Below, one piece after another: positions 25,501 to 34,495 of a stretch of DNA of 64,000 nucleotides (its first letter is position 1; every line of letters begins with the position of its first letter). Origin of the DNA: JACQFZ01 sp036381895 (lineage in GTDB: Bacteria; Pseudomonadota; Gammaproteobacteria; Acidiferrobacterales; Sulfurifustaceae); assembly GCA_036381895.1 (NCBI GenBank), contig DASVBY010000002.1, positions 1 through 64,000 on the forward strand, read 5' to 3'. The position numbers and the translations under genes were made by a program. Under the pieces are notes generated by a model. The model did no database searches. It had not been told where the DNA came from and was given only the letters and a program-made list of their open reading frames with translations.

Positions 25501-26343
25501 CTACGCCACCTGCTGCACCTTCTCCTCCTCTCGCGCCGCCGCGTCAAGGAACTCCCGAATGATGGGATTGACCACATCCGGCCGGGCGAGCGGCGCCGTG
25601 TGACCGCCGGCGCTGACCGTGCGAAACGCCCAGTGCGGACACGCCGCGGCGAGGAGGGCGACGATCTCTCGTATCGACGGCCGCGTCGCCGCGTCGCTCA
25701 GGACGAGCGTGCGGGCGGTCACGGCCGCGCACTCGGCGATCGTCGTCTCCTCCCCCATGACCGCGTCGCACTCGTGGATCACGGGAGGAATCGACTGCAC
25801 GAACGCGGCGCGGCGCCTTTCCGGCATCGCGCTCCACGCGCCGGCGCCGAGCCAGTAGTCGGCGAAGTACTCGGCGACCCGCGGCCAATCGCCGAGCGCT
25901 CCGGCGGTCCTGACGTGGTCGAACAGCGCGCGCGCATCGAGGTACGCCGCGATGCGCCCCGCCTGTTTCAGCAAGTGCGCCGGGTTCGGTTCGAACAGAA
26001 CCAGGCTCGCGATGCGCGGCCCTGCCCGCATCGCCGCTTTCAGCGCGACGAGCCCCCCGAACGAATGCCCGACGAGGTGAACCGGGCGCCGCAGCTCCTC
26101 GCACAGCGCGAGCACGAGCTCCGCCTGCGCATGCAGGGGCTGCGGCGTGGTTCCCGGCCACGGCGTCGTCTGGCCGTAGCCGTAGAGGTTGACCGCGAGC
26201 ACCCGGTAGGCGTCCTTCAGCGCCTCGGTGAGCGCGCGCCACTGGCGGTTCGAGCTCACCGAGCTGTGCACCAGAACGACCGGATCGCCGGCGCCGTCGT
26301 CGGTGTAGTCGATCCTGAGCGGGCCTTTGGACAAGACAGGCAT
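25501..26343 (-). CDS. Alpha/beta-fold hydrolase
   Basis: A 280-residue esterase or lipase-like hydrolase. The nucleophile elbow is GHSFGG (S94), an oxyanion-type VHSSVSSNRQW follows strand 3, the acid is probably in VLSDAATRPS and the catalytic His in VSAGGHTAPL near the C-terminus. There is no signal peptide, so it is cytosolic. It is the third gene of a minus-strand cluster with the methyltransferase and the cupin gene, 32 bases from the former. The substrate is unknown. Confidence 0.88.
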   Translation of the reverse strand: MPVLSKGPLRIDYTDDGAGDPVVLVHSSVSSNRQWRALTEALKDAYRVLAVNLYGYGQTTPWPGTTPQPLHAQAELVLALCEELRRPVHLVGHSFGGLVALKAAMRAGPRIASLVLFEPNPAHLLKQAGRIAAYLDARALFDHVRTAGALGDWPRVAEYFADYWLGAGAWSAMPERRRAAFVQSIPPVIHECDAVMGEETTIAECAAVTARTLVLSDAATRPSIREIVALLAAACPHWAFRTVSAGGHTAPLARPDVVNPIIREFLDAAAREEEKVQQVA

Positions 26344-26375
26344 GTCCGATCCTCCATCCGCGTCGCGGCGGCCGG

Positions 26376-27197
26376 TCAGGCGACGGTGACGGCCACCTCG
26401 AGATAGGCGCTCGGCACGATCATGACGTCGCCGCCGCGGTTGTGTGTTGCGATGAGCGCGAGGATCTCCTCCGCGAGTTCCGCCTGCCTGTCCGGATCGA
26501 GCGCGCCGAAGGCTTTGTGCGTCGGCCCATAGTACGCGCGAAAGGTATCGAGCCAGTGCCGCGGCGAGCGGTAGCGGAAGATGTAATCGCGCCGCACAGC
26601 CGCTACCCGGTGCCTCGGGAAGAGCTGACGGAGGCGCTCCGCGGTGCCCCAGAGAAGCGGCGACTCGAGGCCGGCGGGCGGCGGTACGTAGCGGCCGATG
26701 AGCTTGAAGAGCGCGCCAATGAAGCCGTCGGGGGTCCAATTCGCGAGCCCGATGCGGCCGCCGGGGCGGCAGACTCGCGCGAGCTCGGCTGCGGCCTGCT
26801 CCTGGTTCGGCGCGAACATGACGCCGAAGGTCGAGAGCACCGCATCGAAGCTCGCATCGGCATAAGGCAGCGCCTCGACGTCGGCCTGCTCGAAGCGCAC
26901 GTCGAAGCCTTCGGCGCTCGCCCGCGCGCGGCCGCGCTCGAGCAGTGCCGGCACGTAATCGGTCGAGACCACGTCGCAGGCCCGGCGCGCGGCGGCGAGC
27001 GTGGCGTTGCCGTTGCCTGCGGCAACGTCGAGCACGCGGCTCCCGGGACGCAGGTCGAGCGCCTCGCAGAGCGATTCGCCGACGAGCTGCAGCGTCGTGC
27101 CGATGACGGCGTAGTCGCCGGAAGCCCAGGTCTGCTGCTGCCGCGTCTTGATGGCGCCGTAGTCCGGCGTTGTCTGGCTGATGGGTTGGGTACGCAT
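26376..27197 (-). CDS. Class I SAM-dependent methyltransferase
   Basis: A 273-residue cytosolic methyltransferase. Motif I is VLDVAAGNGNA (residues 55-65), motif II lies in DVRFEQADVEALPYAD and the post-motif helix in LARVCRPGGRIGLANW. The class resembles UbiE/COQ5-type or sarcosine-type small-molecule methyltransferases. It sits between the cupin and the hydrolase on the same strand. ATG at 27197 follows GAAGGAGAGAC. The acceptor is unknown. Confidence 0.88.
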   Translation of the reverse strand: MRTQPISQTTPDYGAIKTRQQQTWASGDYAVIGTTLQLVGESLCEALDLRPGSRVLDVAAGNGNATLAAARRACDVVSTDYVPALLERGRARASAEGFDVRFEQADVEALPYADASFDAVLSTFGVMFAPNQEQAAAELARVCRPGGRIGLANWTPDGFIGALFKLIGRYVPPPAGLESPLLWGTAERLRQLFPRHRVAAVRRDYIFRYRSPRHWLDTFRAYYGPTHKAFGALDPDRQAELAEEILALIATHNRGGDVMIVPSAYLEVAVTVA

Positions 27198-27329
27198 GGG
27201 TCTCTCCTTCTTACCTCGAGTGGGTTGATCGTGCTCGGACGGCCGGCCGGATGCGCTCTCGGGCGGCCTGCTCGAGCGCTTGAGCCTCGCGGTCTCCCTC
27301 GCCGCTGGCAGCGAGGGGGCCCGCTCCGC

Positions 27330-27719
27330 TTACGCGACGTTCACCTTGCCGCGCATGTGGTCGATGACATGAATGTGTTCGCGTTGCGGGCTGAACATGA
27401 CGATCTCCGCATCCTCGTCCACACGGACGTTGTGCCCGGGCGGCCAGTAGAAGAGATCGTTTGCCTCGACCGTTTCCTGCCGGCCGCGCGTGTCGGTCGT
27501 CGTAATCCGGCCGCGCAGCACGTAGCCCCAGTGGGGGCACTGGCAGGCGCCGCCGTCGAGCCCCTGAAACAGCGGCGTGGTGTCGACCCCCGCCGCCAGC
27601 GTGAAGTACTCGGCGCTGATCCAGCCGAAGTCGCCCGCCTTGCCGAAATCGGTGCGCAGGCGCAGGACGGCACCGGGAATTTCCATTCTCACGTCGACAT
27701 CATCTTTCGCGACTCGCAT
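27330..27719 (-). CDS. Single-domain cupin protein
   Basis: A 129-residue cupin with the usual double motif: CPHWGYVLRGRI (G(X)5HXH-like, partly degenerate) and LFYWPPGHNVRVDEDAEIV. Only one or two of the expected metal His residues are seen, so it could bind metal weakly or act as a ligand sensor. The ATG at 27719 follows AAGGAGG. It is the first gene of the cupin-methyltransferase-hydrolase set and is divergent from the large regulator 230 bases away. Confidence 0.8.
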   Translation of the reverse strand: MRVAKDDVDVRMEIPGAVLRLRTDFGKAGDFGWISAEYFTLAAGVDTTPLFQGLDGGACQCPHWGYVLRGRITTTDTRGRQETVEANDLFYWPPGHNVRVDEDAEIVMFSPQREHIHVIDHMRGKVNVA

Positions 27720-27952
27720 GTCGGTTCCTCCTTGGCTCGATGGTCTCCGTGGCTGCTCGCGCGCGGTGCTTCCGCGCGCATCGTTTACCGGGGTGCTCTT
27801 GCCGACGCCCATGACCCGGTGCATGGGTACTTCCCGACTGACCGACGGCATTCAATCGCGCCGGGCGCCGGGGGCGGTCACGCTCGGGGGGACAGGCAGC
27901 GGGACAAAAAGGGTGACAGAATGATGTCCCCAGCCAGGCGAGGAACCGCCCG

Positions 27953-30880
27953 TTGGAGGAGCGGACGCAGTCGTTTGGCTATTGGCTGCGGCGGCGGCGC
28001 AAAGCGCTCGACCTCACGCAGGAAGCGCTTGCGCGCGCGGTGAACTGCACGCGCCACGCCATACGCAAGATCGAGGCGGACGAGCGCCGGCCGTCCCGGC
28101 GGCTGGCGGAACGTCTCGCGGAGAAGCTCGCGATCCCCGCGCACGAACGCGAAGCCTTCCTCGACGCCGCGCGCGCGGTCGATCGCGTCGAACGCCTCGC
28201 GCTCGACCGCGAACCCCTAGCGCGGGTGCCGGCGGAGCAGAGCGAACCCGATCCGTTCGTCGGGCGCGTCGACGAGTACGGCCTGCTCTGCGGGCTGCTC
28301 GCACGGCTCGGCGGGGGCGCCGGTCACGCCGTACTGATCGAGGGCGAGCCCGGCATCGGCAAGAGCCGGCTGATGCGCGAGCTCGCGCGCTACGCGCGCT
28401 CCCGCCGCATCGCGACATTCAGGACCAACTGCTACGAGATCGAGCGCGCGATGCCGTATCAGCCGGTGATCGATCTGGTGTCGCAGGCGCTCGAGCTCGC
28501 ACCGGATCCGGCGCTGCGCAGGCTCGCGCCCGTATCGCTCGCCGAGATCGCCGCGCTCGTGCCGGCGGTGGCGCAGCGTGTCACCGTACCCGTGCTCTCC
28601 TCGGATTTCGTCGAAGCGCGGCAGGCCCGGCTGTTTCGCGCGATCGGGCAGCTCTTCGACGCGCTCGCCGAGGGGCGCCCGCTCGTCGTCATGGTCGACG
28701 ACATCCAGTGGGCCGATCACGCGAGCGCGCAGTTCCTGCACTGGTTCGCGCGCCAGGCGGCGGCGCGCCCGCTGCTCGTACTGCTCGCGTACCGCGACGA
28801 AGCGCTTTTCGACGGCGAACGCCTCTACGGGATGGTCGAAAGCCTCAAGCGCGAGCCACACACGCGCCACCTCGCGCTCGCGCGCCTGCGCCTCGCCGAC
28901 GCCGAGGCGCTGATCGGCGGCGACGCCGCCCTCGCCGCGCGCCTTCACGGCGAGACCGACGGCAACCCGTTCTTCCTCTGCTCGATGCTGCATGCGCTGC
29001 GCGCGGGCGAGATCGCGCCGAGCGCCACCGGCGAGCTGCCGCTGCCCGAGGCATTGCGCGCGGCCGTGCGCGCGCGGCTGGCGCACGTGCCGGCGGAGGC
29101 CCGCGCAGTGCTCGACCAGGCTGCGGTCATCGGCCGGCGCTTCGACTTCGAGACGCTGCTGGCGGTCACGGGAAGCGCGGAGGAAGGGCTTCTGCGCTCC
29201 ATCGAGATCCTGGTGCGGCGCCGGCTGCTGCGCGAGGACCGCGACGGAGGATACGACTTCGTGCACGACAAGGTGCGCGAGGTCGCGTACCTCGACGTAC
29301 CGGCCGCGCGGCGCATGCGGCTGCATCGCGCCGTGGCCGAGGCGCTCGAACGCCGCGACGACGGCGAGGCGCACGAGCGCGACGCGCGGCTCGCCGAGCA
29401 CTACGAGCGCGCCCGGGTCTGGGACGCGGCGCTCGCCCACATGGTGCTCGCGGCTGAGCGTTCGCAGAAGCTCTTCGCGCTGCGCGAGGCGCTGCACTGG
29501 CTCGACCGCGCCGTCGCGCTCGCCGAGGCGCATCCGCAGGCGTTGCGCGGGCGCGCGCTGAATGACCTCTACGAGCAGCGCGGCGGCGTGCGGGCGCAGG
29601 CGGGCCTGGCGGCGGGAGCGGTCGAGGACATGCGCCGCGTGATCGAGGCGGCGAACCGCGAGGGCGACCGCCTCAAGGCGCGCGACGCGCTGATCCAGCT
29701 CGGCATGACCTACCGCCGCGCCGACGATTACGCGCAGGCGAGCGCCTGCCTGACGCAGGCGCTCGCCGAGTGCCGCGCGATGCAGGACGAGCGCCATGCG
29801 GCCGATACGCTCTACCACCTCGGCACCGTCGCCTGGAGCGACGGGCGCAACGACGAGGCGATCGCCTGTCACGAGGAAGCGGTCGCGATCTGCGAGCGCC
29901 TGGGGCTCATCGACCTGGTCGCGGTGCAGGCGTACCACGGCCGCGGCGAGGCGCATTTCAACAATCTCGAGCCGCGCGCCGCCATCGCCTGCTACGAGCG
30001 CTCGATCGAGCTCGCCCGCGGCATCGGCGACAAGAGCTACGAGCAGGAAAACCTCATGATGGTCGCGTACGCGCACACGGGCATCATGGGGCTCGCGGAC
30101 TACGCGATCGCGCAGGCGAAGTTCGCTCTAGCGCTCGAGATCGCCGAGCGCGCCGACTTGCAGTGGCACATGGGCCCGACGCTGCTCGGGCGCGATCACG
30201 TGCGCGGCTGCATCGGCCGCTACGGCGAAGCGTACACCGGAATGACCCGCACGCTGCAGTGGCTCGAGAGCGTGCGGCACACGCGCTACTCGCTGATGGC
30301 CTGCGACTTCCTGAGCCAGCTCCTGATCGATCTCGGTCTCAACGCCGAAGCCGTGGAGTACGCGGAACGCGGGCTCGCCCTCGGCGCCGCCGCCAAGGTC
30401 ACGTTCTGGCGTCCGCGCATCATCGCCAACCGGGCGATCGCGCGGCTGCGTCTCGGACACCTCGACGTCGGACCGGAGCTCGAGCGCGCGGCGGCGTACT
30501 GCCGCGCGCACCGCGAGCTCTATCAGATGACGCGCTGTCTCGAGGGTCTCGCCGAGCTCGCGCTCGTGGCCGGCGACCCCGAGGAGTGCCTGCGGCTGGC
30601 GCGCGAGTTGCTCGCGCTCGCCGAACGCTCGGGCCTGCGGGAGCTCGCCGGCGCAGCACGTCGCTGGTGCGGCGAAGCGCTGGCGGCGAAGGGCGAGGCG
30701 GCGGCCGCCCGCGCGGAGCTCGCCGGCGCGCGGCGCCTCGCGCGCGCCGTCGGCCGCGTGCGCCTCGTCTACGACGTCGAACGCGCGCTCGCGCGTCTCG
30801 GCGAGGAGAGCGAGGCCGAGCGCTGGTTCGCCGGCATGCGCGAAAGCCTCGCCGGCACCTCCCTTACGCTCCGGCTCTGA
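27953..30880 (+). CDS. Large HTH / AAA-type ATPase / TPR transcriptional regulator
   Basis: A 975-residue regulator with an N-terminal XRE-type helix-turn-helix (about residues 8-65, LDLTQEALARAVNCTRHAIRKIE), an ATPase of the MalT/STAND-like group with Walker A GEPGIGKS (about 131-138) and Walker B LVVMVDDIQWAD, and then some 500 residues of tetratricopeptide-like helices. Such proteins work as ATP-driven switches, the TPR part sensing a ligand or protein. The start is a TTG at 27953 with GGCGAGGAA in front; the ATG at 27921 is not in frame. It is divergent from the cupin-methyltransferase-hydrolase cluster, its likely target. Confidence 0.85.
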   Translation: MEERTQSFGYWLRRRRKALDLTQEALARAVNCTRHAIRKIEADERRPSRRLAERLAEKLAIPAHEREAFLDAARAVDRVERLALDREPLARVPAEQSEPDPFVGRVDEYGLLCGLLARLGGGAGHAVLIEGEPGIGKSRLMRELARYARSRRIATFRTNCYEIERAMPYQPVIDLVSQALELAPDPALRRLAPVSLAEIAALVPAVAQRVTVPVLSSDFVEARQARLFRAIGQLFDALAEGRPLVVMVDDIQWADHASAQFLHWFARQAAARPLLVLLAYRDEALFDGERLYGMVESLKREPHTRHLALARLRLADAEALIGGDAALAARLHGETDGNPFFLCSMLHALRAGEIAPSATGELPLPEALRAAVRARLAHVPAEARAVLDQAAVIGRRFDFETLLAVTGSAEEGLLRSIEILVRRRLLREDRDGGYDFVHDKVREVAYLDVPAARRMRLHRAVAEALERRDDGEAHERDARLAEHYERARVWDAALAHMVLAAERSQKLFALREALHWLDRAVALAEAHPQALRGRALNDLYEQRGGVRAQAGLAAGAVEDMRRVIEAANREGDRLKARDALIQLGMTYRRADDYAQASACLTQALAECRAMQDERHAADTLYHLGTVAWSDGRNDEAIACHEEAVAICERLGLIDLVAVQAYHGRGEAHFNNLEPRAAIACYERSIELARGIGDKSYEQENLMMVAYAHTGIMGLADYAIAQAKFALALEIAERADLQWHMGPTLLGRDHVRGCIGRYGEAYTGMTRTLQWLESVRHTRYSLMACDFLSQLLIDLGLNAEAVEYAERGLALGAAAKVTFWRPRIIANRAIARLRLGHLDVGPELERAAAYCRAHRELYQMTRCLEGLAELALVAGDPEECLRLARELLALAERSGLRELAGAARRWCGEALAAKGEAAAARAELAGARRLARAVGRVRLVYDVERALARLGEESEAERWFAGMRESLAGTSLTLRL

Positions 30881-31258
30881 CGCGCCGCTGCGCGCCGACG
30901 CCGCCCGTAGCTGTCACAACCGCCGGCCATCGAACGTCTAATCCGTGTCGCAACCACCGTGCGGCGCTGCGCCTGCCGCGCCCGATAAGGGTTCGCATGC
31001 GCCCCGGCGGCAGCCGTCCACGAACCGGCCCGGGCCACGCGCGTCGCGGCCACGACGGCGAATCGGACCTGAGCCTCGCGCGCCGCTTCGGGTACCGTTG
31101 CGAAGCTGGTGCGAGAGCACCTCGCCGGCATCATCGGGCTCAGGTTCACGGCTCTGCGCGGCGTTCGCCTGAAGCGGCACCTAGAGTGTTGCGCGCCTTG
31201 ACCGCGACTGTACGGTGCGCAATCGTGGCCGGGTCTCCCGTCGCGAGAAACGAGCGCC
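30881..31258. other. Intergenic stretch, no gene seen
   Basis: About 380 bases between the large regulator and the barrel gene. Open frames lack ribosome sites and family features. I found no promoter pair of good quality; GCGAGAAACGAG just before 31259 is a poor ribosome site for the barrel gene. Confidence 0.45.
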
Positions 31259-31879
31259 ATGAAGCGGCATGCCTGGCTCCTTGCGTTGGCGCTGATGGCG
31301 CTGGCTCCGGCAGCCCGCGGGGAAGGGTACATCGGCCTCGGCGGCGGCAAGAGCGACGCCGACATAAGCGTCGAAGCGGAAGAGGTGCTGTTCGGGATCG
31401 GCGGCGAGTGCGGGCTCAACGTCACCTGCGCCTTCGACGAAAGCGACACCGGATTCAAGATCTTCGGGGGCAACCGCTTCAATCCGTACTTCGCACTCGA
31501 GCTTTCCTACATCGATTTCGGCGAGTTCTCGGCGACGGCCGTCGGACCGAGTACGAGCGGCGGCACGCTGCGCTTCAGGCTGCTCGCCGACGTCTGGGCC
31601 ATCGGCATAGCGGGGCTCGGCCTGATCCCGGCCGGGCGGTTCGACGTTTTCGTCAAGGCCGGCGCGGCGTACTGGTCGGCCGACCTGACGGCCTCCGCCA
31701 TCGACACCGTATTCGGGGCAGTATCGGAGACCGACACCCGCGACGGCGGCAACCTGCTTTGGGGCGCCGGTCTGCAATGGAACGGCGAGCGCGTGTCTTT
31801 GCGCGCCGAGTTCGAGCGCGTCGATGTCGATGAGATCGATATCGATCTCGTTTCGGCGAGCGCGATATTCCGCTTCTGA
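31259..31879 (+). CDS. Outer-membrane beta-barrel protein, intact copy
   Basis: A 206-residue protein with a signal peptide (residues 1-20, LLALALMALAPAARG) and an eight-stranded OmpA/OmpW-like barrel look: YIGLGGGKSD, FKIFGGNRFN, ALELSYIDFGEF, RFRLLADVWAIGIAG, FDVFVKAGAAYWSADL, LLWGAGLQWN, VSLRAEFERVD and the terminal strand ending in Phe (AIFRF), as barrel-assembly signals do. Two Cys may pair (ECGLNVTC). Specific role unknown. A second copy follows 356 bases downstream. Confidence 0.85.
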   Translation: MKRHAWLLALALMALAPAARGEGYIGLGGGKSDADISVEAEEVLFGIGGECGLNVTCAFDESDTGFKIFGGNRFNPYFALELSYIDFGEFSATAVGPSTSGGTLRFRLLADVWAIGIAGLGLIPAGRFDVFVKAGAAYWSADLTASAIDTVFGAVSETDTRDGGNLLWGAGLQWNGERVSLRAEFERVDVDEIDIDLVSASAIFRF

Positions 31880-32235
31880 CGCGAGAGAACCGGCACGCGC
31901 AGGTCCCCGATGTGCCGCCCGGAGCAGGCGCGCGATCGTCTCGCCGTGGCGCCGCGAAGGCAAGGCTTTCCGCGGCGTCGCCTCGCGGCTGCGACGGGCA
32001 TCAGACTTCGGGCGCGTGCGCGCTGCCGCGGTAGCCGTTTTCCGCTCCTGTCCACCCCCGGCGCCGGTTTCTGCTGCCCGCAGTCACGAATGCAATTCCG
32101 GTCATCGCACGGCGGGAAACGCGGCCATTCGCGGTCGCCCGAGTCTCGGTACAGAAACGCCGTCGTTGACCGCTCTGCGGGGATGCGCAAGGTTGAGCGC
32201 CGGCATGTGCCGCCATCGCAGGGAAGCGAACCGGT
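31880..32235. other. Intergenic stretch between the two barrel copies
   Basis: About 355 bases with no convincing gene. Just before the second copy it holds AGGGAAGCGAACC, which matches loosely the sequence before the first copy's ATG and would serve as a ribosome site if the start codon were intact. Confidence 0.4.
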
Positions 32236-32859
32236 ATCAAACCTCATGCATCGGTCGGGCTGGTAGCGCTGTTCGCGGCGAGCCCGGCTGCGCACCCGCA
32301 GGGATACGTCGGCGTCGGCGGAGGAAGCACCGAAGCGAACGTAAGCGCGGACGCGGAAGAGCAGCTCGCCGAAATCGGCGGCGAGTGCCGCGTCGCCCCC
32401 GCCCGCTCGTTCGACGAATCCGACAGCGGCTACAAAGTCTTCCTGGGGAGGCGCTTCAACCGCTACTTCGCGGCCGAGGTCTCTTACACGGATTTCGGGA
32501 CTTTCTCCGCCGCCGGCCGCGGCGCGAGCCCTGCCGGCGGTACGCTCGATTTCACCCTCGCCGCCGACGTCTGGTCGATCGGGCTCACCGGCATCGGCCT
32601 GCTGCCGCTCGGCAGCGCTCTCGACCTGTTCGCCAAGGCGGGCGTGGCCTACTGGTCGGCGGACCTCGAGGGGACGGCGACGGACACGCTCCTTGGCACG
32701 CTTTCGGAATCGGACACCAACGAGGGCGGCAACCTCCTTCGGGGCGCCGGACTGCAATGGAACGGCAAGCGCGTGTCTTTGCGCGCGGAATTCGAGCGCA
32801 TAGACGTCAACGACATCGATATCGACCTCGTTTCAGGGAGTATCGTCTTTCGGCTGTGA
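32236..32859 (+). pseudogene. Second barrel copy with ATG changed to ATC
   Basis: The 207-codon frame aligns end to end with the copy at 31259-31879: signal peptide, GYVGVGGGSTEAN, FDESDSGYKVFLGRRFN, GVAYWSADLEG, LLRGAGLQWN, VSLRAEFERIDVNDIDIDLVSGS and terminal VFRL. The position of the start codon reads ATC (32236), and there is no ATG, GTG or TTG in frame before the barrel. The nearest in-frame stop upstream is at 32194. The rest has no stop or frameshift, so the loss is recent, the gene uses ATC poorly, or one base is misread. Confidence 0.75.
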
Positions 32860-32952
32860 CCGCGCTGACGCAAGCAGCGGGTTGCGTCTGTCAGGCCACG
32901 GGCAGAGCGCGATCGGGCAGCACGGGCACCGAGGCCCGAACCCCTTCGCGCG

Positions 32953-33630
32953 CTAGACAGGGCCGCGCTTCGTGGATGCTTCGCTACGTGCGTCGCCCTC
33001 GGGCCCGCGCGGCGAGGTGAGGCACGCCCAGGCGTCCATGGCCGCGCGGGCGACCGCGAGCAGCGTCGCCCGCGACGCGCCGTCGCGCGCGAGGATCGAC
33101 ATTCCGTGCTGTATGGAAAGGTAGAAGCTCGCGACGGCGTCGCAATCGACGGTCCTCGGGATCTCGCCCTCGGTCGCGGCGCGCTCCAGGCGCCGCCTGA
33201 GCTTCGCGAGGTTCCCGGTGCGGTACGCGCGCAGCTTCGCGCACACCGAGGCGTTGGCGCCGGTGTCGTGCAGCGCGCCGAGCGCGATCAGGCAGCCACG
33301 CGGCTTGCCGCGGCGCGTGAACGCGACCGCGCTCTCGTCGAGCAGCCGCGCGATGCCCGCGCGGGCGCTCGGCGCCTCGAGCACCGCGTCCCAGTCGGGT
33401 CCGTCCTCCCGTACGCTGTAGAGCTGCACTGCCTCGAGGAACAGCGCCTCCTTCGAGCCGAAGGCGGCATACAGGCTCGGGGGATTTATGCCCATCGCCT
33501 CGGTGAGTTCGGCGAGCGACGCGCCCTCGTACCCCTTGGCCCAGAACACGTCCATCGCCTTGGCCAGCGCTGCGGCGCGATCGAACGCGCGCGGCCGGCC
33601 GCGGCCCGTGCGGGTGTCGTGCGGCTTCAT
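32953..33630 (-). CDS. TetR/AcrR family transcriptional regulator
   Basis: A 225-residue repressor with an N-terminal TetR helix-turn-helix (residues 17-60, FDRAAALAKAMDVFWAKGYEG, LTEAMGINPPSLYAAFGSKEALF) and an all-helical ligand domain. It belongs to the AcrR-like group that often controls an adjacent dehydrogenase or efflux gene. The ATG at 33630 follows GGGAGGT. It is divergent from the short-chain dehydrogenase, with operator-like repeats between, so it probably represses both. Ligand unknown. Confidence 0.9.
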   Translation of the reverse strand: MKPHDTRTGRGRPRAFDRAAALAKAMDVFWAKGYEGASLAELTEAMGINPPSLYAAFGSKEALFLEAVQLYSVREDGPDWDAVLEAPSARAGIARLLDESAVAFTRRGKPRGCLIALGALHDTGANASVCAKLRAYRTGNLAKLRRRLERAATEGEIPRTVDCDAVASFYLSIQHGMSILARDGASRATLLAVARAAMDAWACLTSPRGPEGDARSEASTKRGPV

Positions 33631-33670
33631 GAGCTGACCTCCCGGTCTCGCGCTTGCATCGAATTATTAT

Positions 33671-33741
33671 TATATCAATAGCTACAAAAATTCTTGACAC
33701 CCGGCGGCACCCTCCGCTAAATATGTAGCAATCGATACATA
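33671..33741. promoter_or_regulatory. Promoter and two TetR-type operators in the divergent region
   Basis: TTGACA at 33694-33699 and TAAATA at 33718-33723, 18 bases apart, form a good sigma-70 promoter for the dehydrogenase. The perfect inverted repeat TATGTA-8-TACATA covers 33722-33741, overlapping the -10. A second site, TATATCAATAGCTACAAA at 33671-33688, matches the first site's complement in 14 of 18 positions and lies upstream of the -35. The two sites flank the promoter, as expected for TetR repression. Confidence 0.7.
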
Positions 33742-33754
33742 ACAGGAGGCACAC

Positions 33755-34495
33755 ATGGTCGGATTGCGGGGGAAAGTGGCGCTGGTGACGGGCGGCAGCC
33801 GCGGCATCGGAGCCGCGATCGTGCGGCGGCTGGCCGCGGACGGCGCGGACGTCGCACTCACTTACGCACGCGCGCGCGAGCGCGCCGAGGCGGTGGCCGA
33901 GGCCGTCCGGGCGGGCGGCCGCCAGGCTCTCGTGCTGCGCGCGGACAACGCGGAACCGTCCGCGCTCGAGGCGGCAGTGGAGGACACCGTATCGAAGCTC
34001 GGCCGGCTGGACGTGCTGGTGAACAATGCCGGCATGTTCGCGGTCGCGACACTCGAGGAGGCGACGCTCGAGCAGTTCGAGTACATGTTCGCCGTGAACG
34101 TGCGCGCAGCGTTCGCGGCGGCTCGGGCCGCGTCGCACCGTATGCCGGATGGCGGGCGCATCATCACCATCGGCAGTAACCTCGCCGAACGGGTTCCCCG
34201 TCCGGGCCTAGCCCTGTATGCGGCGAGCAAGGCCGCGCTGATCGGGCTCACGAAGGGCATGGCGCGCGACCTCGGTCCGCGCGCCATCACCGTGAACCTG
34301 GTGCAGCCGGGCTCGACCGCTACCGAAATGAATCCGGAGGACGGGCCGGCGGCCCCGCCGCAGCGCGCCGCCACGGCGATCGGGCGATTCGGCAAGCCGA
34401 CTGAAATAGCGGCGCTCGTCGCCTGGCTCGCAGCCGACGAAAGCCACTTCGTCACCGGTGCCGTTCTGACCGCGGACGGCGGCGCGAACGCATGA
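33755..34495 (+). CDS. SDR family oxidoreductase
   Basis: A 246-residue short-chain dehydrogenase/reductase. The nucleotide site is TGGSRGIG (residues 12-19), the NNAG motif is at 90-93 and the catalytic set is S141, Y155 and K159. Basic residues after the second strand (YARARERAE) suggest NADPH. The sequence is closest to the FabG-like, classical SDRs. The ATG at 33755 follows ACAGGAGG. TetR control is likely. The decayed MFS gene starts within its stop, so they formed an operon. Substrate unknown. Confidence 0.92.
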   Translation: MVGLRGKVALVTGGSRGIGAAIVRRLAADGADVALTYARARERAEAVAEAVRAGGRQALVLRADNAEPSALEAAVEDTVSKLGRLDVLVNNAGMFAVATLEEATLEQFEYMFAVNVRAAFAAARAASHRMPDGGRIITIGSNLAERVPRPGLALYAASKAALIGLTKGMARDLGPRAITVNLVQPGSTATEMNPEDGPAAPPQRAATAIGRFGKPTEIAALVAWLAADESHFVTGAVLTADGGANA

